Shown piece by piece: positions 43,345 to 50,950 of a DNA stretch of 59,373 bases (positions are counted from its first letter, which is position 1; each line of letters begins with the position of its first letter). The notes beneath the pieces are model-generated. The model did no database searches. It saw nothing but the letters and a program-made list of their open reading frames with translations, and was not told where the DNA came from. Made by a program: the position numbers and the translations under genes. The stretch is from contig USEY01000010.1 in the NCBI GenBank assembly GCA_900553815.1, positions 1 to 59,373 on the forward strand, written 5' to 3'. This DNA is from an uncultured Bacteroides sp. Its GTDB lineage: Bacteria > Bacteroidota > Bacteroidia > Bacteroidales > Bacteroidaceae.

Positions 43345-44832
43345 ATGAAATGTGTTAAGACAGTATGGGCTACTTTGTTAGCTTCCATGGCTTTGGTATC
43401 GCTTTCTGCCAGGGCCGACGGCGGGACGTCTCGTGATGAATCTCCTAAATTCTATACGGGGCAGGCAAATCCGCTGCTTGATTTTGCATTTGTTGCAGAC
43501 CCTACATCTATCGAATACAATGGCCGGCTATATGTCTATGGTACAAACGACAGCCAGCAACTGGATTCAGTGGGCAAGGATGGAAAGAATACCTATGAGC
43601 ATATCCATTCGCTGGTCATGATGTCGACCGATGACATGGTGAACTGGACATACCACGGCATTATTGATGTAAAATCATTGTCGCCCTGGGGAATTGCTTC
43701 GTGGGCTCCGTCGGTGGTATCGCGTCTGGAGGATGACGGAAAGACTCATTTCTATCTGTATTATTCAAACAGTGGAGCCGGTGTGGGACTGCTGACTGCA
43801 ACTTCGCCTGTCGGCCCTTGGACCGACCCGTTGGGAAAGGCATTGATAACTCCTTTTACGCAGGGGCTGGGCGACTGTGAGGCTCCATTCGACCCGGGTG
43901 TAGTGATTGACGACGACGGCACAGGCTGGCTGGCCTTCGGAGCCGGTGAGCCGCGGACAAACTTTCAGCCAGGCAATGCCCGCCTGGTGCGCCTGGGCAA
44001 AGACATGATGAGCCTGGACAGTGAGCTTGTTGAAATTGATGCGCCGTATCATTTCGAGGCTAATGAGCTGAATTTTATAAACGGTACGTGGGTATATACT
44101 TACAATACCAGCTGGAACGAGCGTAAAGAATGGCCCTACGAGGGCGTGGACAAGCCCAGTATATGCTGCATGTCTTACATGACCAGCCATACGCCTTTGG
44201 ACAGAAACAGCTGGCAGTACGTGGATAACTATTTTAAGAATCCGATGGACTATGGCATGGGGGCCAGCAACAATCATACGCACCTGCATAAATATAAAGG
44301 TGACTATTATTTGTTCTATCATAACCTGTCGCTTCAGGAATACAAGGGGACAAAAGGAGGTTTCCGCAGTTTGTGTGTAAACAAACTGAAAGTTGACGAG
44401 AAACCGTTAAAGATTTATATGGGTGAAGCAACCCTGAAGGGGGTAGACCAAATAAAGCCGGTAAATCCTTTTATCCGTCAGCAAGCCGAAACCGTGGCCG
44501 CTACATTGGGAGTAGGATTTGAACCGACGGGCGAACCGGGTAACATGCTGCTGACCGGTTCGGGTGCCAGCAAGTCGGTATGGACCGTACGAGGAGTCTT
44601 CTTCTCGGGCAGTCCGGTGGCTTTCTATGCCAAGGCTTGCGGTCATGGAAAGTTGGAAGTGCATCTGGATAAGCCGGATGGTCCGTTGCTGGCTGCCGTG
44701 TCGGTGCGTTCATCAGGCTTGGTGACTGTTTCCGACCAGTTGGATGTGAACGTTCCCAGTTCTACCCACAACCTGTATTTTGTCATCAAAGGTGGCGAGG
44801 TGAAAGTGGACGAGTGGATGTTTGAGCGATAA
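43345..44832 (+). CDS. GH43 glycosidase with C-terminal CBM6-like domain
   Basis: A 495-residue exported family 43 enzyme (signal peptide about 1-24). The five-bladed propeller shows catalytic base D52 (FVADPTS), pKa-modulating D183 (CEAPFDPGV) and acid E238 or E241 (HFEANELNF). A beta-sandwich resembling CBM6 fills about 375-495, ending in VDEWMFE. Family members are mostly alpha-L-arabinofuranosidases or beta-xylosidases; specificity cannot be read here. It is the last gene of the PUL 2 enzyme group, followed by a bidirectional terminator at 44896-44929. Confidence 0.93.
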   Translation: MKCVKTVWATLLASMALVSLSARADGGTSRDESPKFYTGQANPLLDFAFVADPTSIEYNGRLYVYGTNDSQQLDSVGKDGKNTYEHIHSLVMMSTDDMVNWTYHGIIDVKSLSPWGIASWAPSVVSRLEDDGKTHFYLYYSNSGAGVGLLTATSPVGPWTDPLGKALITPFTQGLGDCEAPFDPGVVIDDDGTGWLAFGAGEPRTNFQPGNARLVRLGKDMMSLDSELVEIDAPYHFEANELNFINGTWVYTYNTSWNERKEWPYEGVDKPSICCMSYMTSHTPLDRNSWQYVDNYFKNPMDYGMGASNNHTHLHKYKGDYYLFYHNLSLQEYKGTKGGFRSLCVNKLKVDEKPLKIYMGEATLKGVDQIKPVNPFIRQQAETVAATLGVGFEPTGEPGNMLLTGSGASKSVWTVRGVFFSGSPVAFYAKACGHGKLEVHLDKPDGPLLAAVSVRSSGLVTVSDQLDVNVPSSTHNLYFVIKGGEVKVDEWMFER

Positions 44833-44895
44833 GCTGCCGGAATTCTTATTCATAAGCTGTTGGCTGGAATACGGTTGTCATGTGGACATAAAAAA

Positions 44896-44929
44896 AGGAC
44901 GCTGCATCACGCAGTGTCCTGTTTTATTT
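44896..44929. terminator. Bidirectional terminator after GH43
   Basis: AGGACGCTGC (44896-44905) pairs with GCAGTGTCCT (44911-44920) with one G-T position. A-tract before and TTTTATTT after make it usable on both strands, serving the convergent anti-sigma gene too. Confidence 0.8.
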
Positions 44930-45058
44930 AGTTAGTTTAAAGATTTTGAGAGAATTGAAACTTCACAGCCTCAGTTTTTCTTGTTTTAATAAAGCATACT
45001 AACTATTTATATTATAAAGCAAATGAAAATGTTATTTTATCAAGTACATGAAAACTTA

Positions 45059-45541
45059 TTATCTGTGTTTTTTGTCCAGCTCCTCTTTCTCAATGTGCTT
45101 TAGGCTGTCAATGAGCTGCTTGTCGAAGGCCTCGGCCGATTGTGCCACCGAAGGAGCATTGATTTGCTGTCCGATGGTGTCGGCAGCTGCTACTTCCTGT
45201 ACATTGTAGAAGAAAGAATGCTGCATGATGTTGCCCATGGTGAGCACAAGAGCCAGTGCGGCGGCAGCTTTGAAAAGGGGCATGAAACGCCGTGTGAGGC
45301 TGATGCGCCTTGCCTTTACTACCGGTACTTCTTCAGTCAGTGCCAGGATGCGCTTGTCGAAGTCTTCGCCCAAGTGTTCGTCTTGCTGGAGCTGCTGGTA
45401 TATAAACAGGTCTCTGTAACGAAGAAGGTGTTCCGGGATATTCTCGCCTGCGAAGAACGTACGAAGTTCAGCTTCCTCTTGCAGGGAAGTTTCGCACTGC
45501 CAGTAGCGTTCCAGAAGTTGTTCTATGTGTTTAGAGTCCAT
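45059..45541 (-). CDS. Putative anti-sigma factor, small membrane protein
   Basis: A 160-residue protein with a cytoplasmic N-terminal part (EQLLERYWQCETSLQEEAEL), one membrane segment (about 87-107, FMPLFKAAAALALVLTMGN) and a periplasmic tail. It overlaps the 3' end of the ECF sigma gene by 11 bp, so the two are translationally coupled, which suggests an anti-sigma role. No zinc-binding ZAS motif is seen. The family is common in Bacteroides and of unproven function. Confidence 0.7.
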   Translation of the reverse strand: MDSKHIEQLLERYWQCETSLQEEAELRTFFAGENIPEHLLRYRDLFIYQQLQQDEHLGEDFDKRILALTEEVPVVKARRISLTRRFMPLFKAAAALALVLTMGNIMQHSFFYNVQEVAAADTIGQQINAPSVAQSAEAFDKQLIDSLKHIEKEELDKKHR

Positions 45542-46040
45542 AATTGTCTATATTGGTAAACCATTGTTTTACTTTTTGCCTGGCTCTGAAGAGGTTCACC
45601 TTGACTTGTTCTTCAGTAAGCTTTAGCAGGGTTGCTATTTCTTTATAGCTTTTGCCCTCTATGTCCCTGAGTTGCATGATGGAACGTTGCTTTTCGGGCA
45701 GGTCGTTCATCAGCTTGTGGATGAGCCTGAGTCGTTCTTTGCTGACCAGGTTGTCATAGGGGCTGGATGCCGCCGGTGTCTCTTCTGCTTCGGGGGTGAG
45801 CTCTACCGTTTGGGCGTCTTTCTTCTCGCTTCGGTCTATGGCCAGGTTGCGGGTTACCGTCAGGCAATAGGCTTCTACCGATTCCAGCTCATGCCACTCA
45901 TCGCGCTTGTTCCAGACACGTATCATCGTTTCCTGTACGATGTCTTCTGCCTCAGCCCTGTCGAAGGTGATTCGCAGAGCCAGCCGAAAGAGCTTGTCTT
46001 TCAACGGAAGAATATCGTTGCGAAAGTCGATTTTAGGCAT
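45531..46040 (-). CDS. ECF RNA polymerase sigma factor
   Basis: A 169-residue sigma-70 family factor. Region 2 is near 10-75 (AEAEDIVQETMIRVWNKRDEW) and region 4 near 115-160 (LPEKQRSIMQLRDIEGKSYKEIA). It is paired with the overlapping membrane protein downstream and not with a FecR/SusC set, so it probably serves envelope or stress signalling. It lies 59 bp from argB, whose 3' end is upstream. Confidence 0.92.
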   Translation of the reverse strand: MPKIDFRNDILPLKDKLFRLALRITFDRAEAEDIVQETMIRVWNKRDEWHELESVEAYCLTVTRNLAIDRSEKKDAQTVELTPEAEETPAASSPYDNLVSKERLRLIHKLMNDLPEKQRSIMQLRDIEGKSYKEIATLLKLTEEQVKVNLFRARQKVKQWFTNIDNYGL

Positions 46041-46099
46041 CTTCTAATGAGTTGACGGTTCAGCAGGAAAAAAGTTACAGCAGAAATGGATTTTTTTTA

Positions 46100-46873
46100 T
46101 TATTTTCGGATGTGGGTGCCACAAGTGCCGTCGATGGCCGAGGCTTGGGTGATGATGACCTCGCTGACACCAGCTTCCAGGGCCTGGAAGGAATTCTCCA
46201 GCTTGGGAATCATGCCGCCTTGAATGGTGCCGTCGGCTGTGAGCCGGGCAAACTCGGCAGGAGTGAGGACGGGGATGACGCTGTCATCATCGTTTTCGTT
46301 GAGCAACACACCTTTTTTCTCGAAACAATAGATGAGAGTGACATCGAACAGTGTGGACAGTGCTTTGGCTGTCTCGCCGGCAATGGTGTCGGCATTGGTG
46401 TTGAGCATGTGGCCTTCACCGTCGTGGGTCAGGGGAGCCATGACGGGCACGATACCTTGTGCTATGAGCTGTCCCAGCAGGTTGGCATTCACTTGCTTGA
46501 CGTCGCCCACGAATCCGTAATCTATATCCTTGACGGGGCGCTTGACGGAGAGGATGACATTCATGTCGGCTCCTGTCAGTCCCAAGGCGTTGACATGTCG
46601 GGCCTGCAGGCCGGCTACTATGTTCTTGTTGACAAGGCCGCCATAGACCATGGTGACTATCTGGAGGGTTTCGGCGTCGGTGATGCGGCGTCCGTTTACC
46701 ATTTTGCTTTCAATACCCAGGCGTTCGGCGAGTTTGGTGGCCGAGCGTCCGCCACCGTGTACCAGGACCTTGTGGCCGTCGATGGCGGCAAAGTCGTCGA
46801 GCAGGCGTTGGAGGGTAGCTTCTTCTTCTACAATCTTGCCGCCCACTTTGATTACTGTGAGTTTTTCTTTCAT
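46100..46873 (-). CDS. argB: N-acetyl- (or N-succinyl-) glutamate kinase
   Basis: A 257-residue amino-acid kinase. ArgB phosphorylates N-acylglutamate in arginine synthesis. Signatures: IKVGGKIVE at the N-terminus, LVHGGGRSATKLAERLGI, and MLNTNADTIAGETAKAL. In Bacteroides the pathway uses succinylated intermediates, at least at the transcarbamylase step, so the true substrate may be N-succinylglutamate. It lies 91 bp downstream of speA on the same strand, with a hairpin-forming repeat between. Confidence 0.93.
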   Translation of the reverse strand: MKEKLTVIKVGGKIVEEEATLQRLLDDFAAIDGHKVLVHGGGRSATKLAERLGIESKMVNGRRITDAETLQIVTMVYGGLVNKNIVAGLQARHVNALGLTGADMNVILSVKRPVKDIDYGFVGDVKQVNANLLGQLIAQGIVPVMAPLTHDGEGHMLNTNADTIAGETAKALSTLFDVTLIYCFEKKGVLLNENDDDSVIPVLTPAEFARLTADGTIQGGMIPKLENSFQALEAGVSEVIITQASAIDGTCGTHIRK

Positions 46874-46894
46874 GTTCCTTTATAAATAAGTTAA

Positions 46895-46954
46895 CCACAG
46901 AGGACACAGAGTCTCACAGAGTTTTCTCTCTGTGTTACCTTGTGCCCTCTGTGG
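46895..46954. repeat. CACAGAG-type inverted repeat between argB and speA
   Basis: CCACAGAGGACACAGAG (46895-46911) faces CCTTGTGCCCTCTGTGG (46938-46954), with an inner CACAGAG/CTCTGTG pair. Repeats of this wording are scattered through many Bacteroidetes genomes. It may end or attenuate transcription from speA into argB. Confidence 0.75.
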
Positions 46955-46964
46955 TGAAAGTCCT

Positions 46965-48857
46965 TTATTCCAAATATGTGTATCCGTAGAGTCCCGAACG
47001 GTAGTTGGCCAGGAATTCCTTGCCTTCTTCCAGGGAGATACGTCCTTCTTTTACAGATTGTGTTACCCAAGTCTCCAGTTTGCGCACCAGTTTTTTGGGA
47101 TTGTACTGTACGTAGTCCAGCACCTCGGCCACCGTTTCGCCGTCGATAAGCTGGTCGATGGAGTAGCCTTTGGAGTTGACAGATACGTGTACGGCATTGG
47201 TGTCGCCAAAGAGGTTGTGCATGTCGCCCAGAATTTCCTGATAGGCACCGACTAGGAAGACAGCCAGGTAATAATGCTCCTTGTCGCGCAGGGCGTGCAG
47301 GGGCAGAGTGGTGGCATCGGGACGCGAGGTGACGAAGTTGGCTATCTTGCCATCTGAGTCGCACGTCATATCCTGAAGGGTGGCCTCATGGTCGGGCTTC
47401 TCGTCCAGACGTTGGATAGGCATGATGGGGAACATCTGGTCGATGGCCCACGAGTCGGGCAACGACTGGAAGAGCGAGAAGTTGCAGAAGTATTTATCGG
47501 CCAACAGCTTGTTGAGCTTGCGGAACTCCTCGGGGCAGTGCTTCAGGTTGCTGGCAATGGCGTTGATTTCGCGGCAGATGCTCCAGTAGAGCTTCTCTAT
47601 CTGTGCGCGAGTATTCAGGTCGACGATACCGTGGCTGAACAGGTCGAGGGCTTCCTCGCGAATCTGCTGTGCATCGTGCCAAGGCTCGAGCATGCTGCGC
47701 TGGCTCAGGTTGTCCCAGATGTCGTAAAGCTCTTTCACCAGTTCGTGAGCATCGGGTCCGGGTTCCCAGTCATCGTCCATTTGGGGCAGGGAAGCAGTTT
47801 CCAATACTTCGAAGATGAGGACAGAGTGGTGGGCTGTCAGGCTACGGCCTGTTTCGGTGATGATGTTGGGGTGTTGGAATCCATGCTTGTCGGCAGCATC
47901 GACAAAGGTGGAGACCACGTCGTTGACGTACTCTTGTATGGAGTAGTTGACGGAGCTTTCGCTGTTGCTGGAGCGTGTACCGTCGTAGTCCACTCCCATA
48001 CCGCCTCCGGTATCGACGAATTCGATGTTGAAGCCCATCTTGTGCAGTTGCACATAGAACTGGGAAGCTTCGCGCAGGGCGTTCTTGATGCGGCGTATCT
48101 TGGTTATCTGGCTGCCGATGTGGAAGTGAATCAGCTTCAGGCAGTCTTTCATGTCTTTCTTTTCCAGGAAATCGAGGGCTTCGAGCAGTTCGCTGGAAGT
48201 CAGGCCGAACTTGCTGGCGTCGCCGCCGCTTTCTTCCCACTTGCCGCTACCGCTGGAGGCCAGCTTGATGCGGATACCTATGTTGGGACGTACTTTTAGC
48301 TGCTTGGCCATCTTGGCAATGATGTTCAGCTCGTTGAGCTTCTCTACCACGAGGAAGATGCGCTTGCCCATCTTTTGGGCCAGCAGGGCCAGCTCGATGA
48401 AGCTCTCATCCTTGTAGCCGTTGCAAACAACCAGGGATTCAGGGTCGGTGTTGACTGCAATGACTGCATGCAACTCTGGCTTGGAACCAGCTTCCAGTCC
48501 CAGGTTGAACTTCTTGCCGTGGTTAATCATTTCTTCTACGACAGGACGCATCTGGTTGACCTTGATGGGATAAATGATGAAGTTCTCGGCCTTGTAGCCA
48601 TATTCCTCAGCTGCCTTTTTGAAACAACAGGATACTTTTTCGATGCGGTTGTCCAGGATGTCGGGGAAACGTACCAGCATAGGCGTTGTGACATCGCGTA
48701 ATTGGAGTTCGTCGACCAGTTCGCGCAGGTCGACGGCAACGCCGTCCTTGCGTGGAGTTACGTAAACATGACCTTTTTCGTTGATACCAAAGTATGAAGT
48801 GCCCCAACCGGTGATGTTGTACAGCTCTTCAGAATCTTCAATACGCCATTTTCTCAT
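46965..48857 (-). CDS. speA: Biosynthetic arginine decarboxylase
   Basis: A 630-residue fold-III PLP enzyme converting arginine to agmatine for polyamine synthesis. The PLP lysine is K99 in YPIKVNQMRP. Other signatures: DTGGGMGVDYDG, HIGSQITKI and ITETGRSL. The full length matches the SpeA family. Its own -7 box lies at 48903-48910. The order speA-argB puts an arginine-using enzyme and an arginine-making enzyme on one likely transcript. Confidence 0.97.
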   Translation of the reverse strand: MRKWRIEDSEELYNITGWGTSYFGINEKGHVYVTPRKDGVAVDLRELVDELQLRDVTTPMLVRFPDILDNRIEKVSCCFKKAAEEYGYKAENFIIYPIKVNQMRPVVEEMINHGKKFNLGLEAGSKPELHAVIAVNTDPESLVVCNGYKDESFIELALLAQKMGKRIFLVVEKLNELNIIAKMAKQLKVRPNIGIRIKLASSGSGKWEESGGDASKFGLTSSELLEALDFLEKKDMKDCLKLIHFHIGSQITKIRRIKNALREASQFYVQLHKMGFNIEFVDTGGGMGVDYDGTRSSNSESSVNYSIQEYVNDVVSTFVDAADKHGFQHPNIITETGRSLTAHHSVLIFEVLETASLPQMDDDWEPGPDAHELVKELYDIWDNLSQRSMLEPWHDAQQIREEALDLFSHGIVDLNTRAQIEKLYWSICREINAIASNLKHCPEEFRKLNKLLADKYFCNFSLFQSLPDSWAIDQMFPIMPIQRLDEKPDHEATLQDMTCDSDGKIANFVTSRPDATTLPLHALRDKEHYYLAVFLVGAYQEILGDMHNLFGDTNAVHVSVNSKGYSIDQLIDGETVAEVLDYVQYNPKKLVRKLETWVTQSVKEGRISLEEGKEFLANYRSGLYGYTYLE

Positions 48858-48902
48858 TTTCTGTAGCTTAGCAGTTTTAATTAGGGTTGATTATTTTGAG
48901 GA

Positions 48903-48910
48903 CAAAAATA
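48903..48910 (-). promoter_or_regulatory. -7 promoter element for speA
   Basis: The minus strand reads TATTTTTG, 46 bp upstream of the ATG. Confidence 0.5.
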
Positions 48911-48968
48911 CATATAAATCCTGTATATACAGCTTTTACGTGTGAAAATACACAGGAATGTCAAACAA

Positions 48969-49496
48969 TTACAGTCCTAAAAGCTGGCGGATGCGGCTGA
49001 CGGACTCTGCTATCTGGCGGCGGTCTTCCAACCGGCTACCGTCGAAGCGGTAGTTTGCCTGGCTGTAGGCGGGCAGACGTTTGGCCAGTGCCTCACCGAT
49101 AAAAACACGCAGCTCGTCGTCAGTCTTGCCTTGCAGGATGGGGCGTTGCTGGGTGGCTACACGCAGGCGACGGAAGAGCACGTCGGTGCTGACGTCGAGG
49201 AAAACAGTCTGTCCCTGGCGGTTCATGTAGTCCATATTGTCGAAGAAGCAGGGAGTTCCGCCACCGGTGGAGATAATGACATCTTCAAATTCGCCCACTT
49301 CGTGCAGCATGGAGCGTTCCAGTTGGCGGAAGCCGTCTTCGCCACGCTCTTTGAACAGTTGGCTGATGGACAGGTGGAAACGTTCCTCGATGTACCAGTC
49401 GAGGTCGATGAACGGGATGTGCAGGTCAAGAGCCAGGGCTTTGCCCAGGGTAGTCTTGCCGGCTCCCATGTATCCGGTAAGAAATATTCGTATCAT
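48969..49496 (-). CDS. aroK: Shikimate kinase
   Basis: A 175-residue kinase of the shikimate pathway. P-loop G8-YMGAGKTT16, shikimate-binding D31-x-D33 and ERGEDGFRQLE, and the Walker-B-like STGGGTPCF are present. It has a -7 box at 49610-49617 (leader about 113 nt). It lies 111 bp upstream of speA but speA has its own promoter. Confidence 0.95.
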   Translation of the reverse strand: MIRIFLTGYMGAGKTTLGKALALDLHIPFIDLDWYIEERFHLSISQLFKERGEDGFRQLERSMLHEVGEFEDVIISTGGGTPCFFDNMDYMNRQGQTVFLDVSTDVLFRRLRVATQQRPILQGKTDDELRVFIGEALAKRLPAYSQANYRFDGSRLEDRRQIAESVSRIRQLLGL

Positions 49497-49609
49497 TTTG
49501 GGGCTTATGTGGTAATATGTTAATGTAGTAATGGGTTAATGAACTGATGAGTCAATAGGTGGATTAATCCAATGACTTGAAAGTTCAAGAACTCAAAAGC
49601 TTACAGCCG

Positions 49610-49617
49610 CAAAGGTA
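49610..49617 (-). promoter_or_regulatory. -7 promoter element for aroK
   Basis: The minus strand reads TACCTTTG; divergent from the RNase H promoter 43 bp away. Confidence 0.5.
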
Positions 49618-49659
49618 AGCAATTCTGTAACGAGTAGGGTTGAAAAAGGGAAATATTTG

Positions 49660-49667
49660 TACCTTTG
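49660..49667 (+). promoter_or_regulatory. -7 promoter element abutting the RNase H gene
   Basis: TACCTTTG ends 4 nt before the ATG, with GTTG (49638-49641) as a near-match -33 at 18 bp. An overlapping one-mismatch alternative, AATATTTG, ends at 49659. The mRNA may be leaderless. Confidence 0.55.
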
Positions 49668-49671
49668 CTGT

Positions 49672-50307
49672 ATGAATAAGAAACAGAAATACTACGTGGT
49701 ATGGGCAGGACTGAAGCCGGGCATCTATGACAGCTGGACGGAATGTCAGTTGCAGACCAAAGGAGTGGAAGGTGCCCGCTTTAAGTCGTTTGATACGCGC
49801 GAGGAGGCCGAACAGGCCTTGGCCGGTAGTCCTGAGGACTATATAGTCAGAGGAGCGGCGGCACCGAAGGCTAAGCCGAGGCCTGCGGGCGAGTTGCCGG
49901 CAGGGGTGGAGTATGTGAGCCTGGCGGTGGATGCGGCTTGCAGCGGCAATCCGGGGAAGATGGAATATCGCGGTGTGTATCTGCCCACCGGGAAGCAGAT
50001 ATTCCACTACGGTCCTGTATATGGCACCAACAACATCGGTGAGTTCCTGGCCATTGTCCATGCACTGGCTTTGCTGAAGCAGAAGGGACTGGACATGCCC
50101 GTCTACAGCGACAGTGTGAATGCCATCAGCTGGGTGAAGCAGAAGAAGTGCAAGACCAAGCTGCCGCGTGAACCGCGTACCGAGCAACTTTTCCAACTGA
50201 TAGAGCGTGCCGAGAAATGGTTGCATGAGAATACCTACACGACCCGTATCCTGAAGTGGGAGACCCATCTCTGGGGGGAGGTGCCGGCCGACTTCGGCAG
50301 GAAGTGA
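49672..50307 (+). CDS. Viroplasmin-domain ribonuclease H
   Basis: A 211-residue protein with an N-terminal caulimovirus viroplasmin-like domain (about 5-55, KYYVVWAGLKPGIYDSW), which binds RNA-DNA hybrid in eukaryotic RNase H1, and a C-terminal RNase H fold (about 80-211). Catalytic acids are D87 (AVDAACSGNPG), E124 (NNIGEFLAI), D147 (VYSDSVNAI) and probably D207. It degrades RNA in RNA-DNA hybrids in the cytoplasm. The viroplasmin domain begins at residue 6, so no later start is possible. It ends opposite DUF6078, with array D between. Confidence 0.93.
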   Translation: MNKKQKYYVVWAGLKPGIYDSWTECQLQTKGVEGARFKSFDTREEAEQALAGSPEDYIVRGAAAPKAKPRPAGELPAGVEYVSLAVDAACSGNPGKMEYRGVYLPTGKQIFHYGPVYGTNNIGEFLAIVHALALLKQKGLDMPVYSDSVNAISWVKQKKCKTKLPREPRTEQLFQLIERAEKWLHENTYTTRILKWETHLWGEVPADFGRK

Positions 50308-50356
50308 GCTGGCTTCCCCCATGCTCCCTGCCAATGTCATATATAGGTCTGTGCTT

Positions 50357-50420
50357 TTCTCATACGTATGAGAATGTTTTTCTCGCACGTATGAGAAAAC
50401 TTTTCTCACACGGGTGAGAA
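50357..50420. repeat. Array D: three palindromes at 23-bp period
   Basis: 18-bp units at 50357, 50380 and 50403 share TTCTC-N8-GAGAA with 5-bp linkers. The first, TTCTCATACGTATGAGAA, is a perfect palindrome; the others have two to three central mismatches. It lies between convergent genes, like arrays B and C. Confidence 0.9.
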
Positions 50421-50475
50421 TACAAGGGACTCCCCAGTGTCACTGCCGGGGAGACTGGAGTAAGGGGAGTAGGGG

Positions 50476-50928
50476 CTAACGGAAGTCGTATTGTTCGATG
50501 TACTCGTCATAGCAGGGCGCTTCCTCTATGCCGGCTTTGCGGAACAGCGCGGCTATCTCCTCTTGCTCTTCGGGTAATACCAGCCGTTCGCCATGGCGGA
50601 TGCGGTAGAACTTGTTACGTCCGAAGTATCCGTAGATGGCATTGCGCAGCGCATGAGCCGTGCGGCAGGGCAACTTTTCAACTTGCTTGAGCAGTCGTTC
50701 GATGCCGCGCCCGAAACGACAGGTCTCTATCGGGCGGAAATGACTGCAACTGCCTCTGGCTGCGGCTTTGCGGGCGGCGGCCGGCGAGAGGATGCGGATG
50801 TAGGTCGTTTCTGCCGGCACGTCCTGTCCTAAGGCATGGCGCAGGCACTGGCCGGCCTGGGGGCATTCATCGTACAGGCAGAGGGCATAGCCCTGGGGCA
50901 GTTGGGTGTAGTCGAAGTCGGTTGGCAT
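50476..50928 (-). CDS. DUF6078-like conserved hypothetical protein
   Basis: A 150-residue cytoplasmic protein, apparently of the DUF6078 family known only from Bacteroidales. It is rich in cysteine in its first half (CLYDECPQAGQCLRHAL, GSCSHF, ETCRF), possibly binding metal, and has a C-terminal helix-rich part with RNAIYGYFGRNKFYRIRHGE. It lies 22 bp after the ABC exporter gene on the same strand and may be co-transcribed. Function unknown. Confidence 0.75.
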   Translation of the reverse strand: MPTDFDYTQLPQGYALCLYDECPQAGQCLRHALGQDVPAETTYIRILSPAAARKAAARGSCSHFRPIETCRFGRGIERLLKQVEKLPCRTAHALRNAIYGYFGRNKFYRIRHGERLVLPEEQEEIAALFRKAGIEEAPCYDEYIEQYDFR

Positions 50929-50950
50929 CTGTCTTTGTCTGTTAAGCGGT

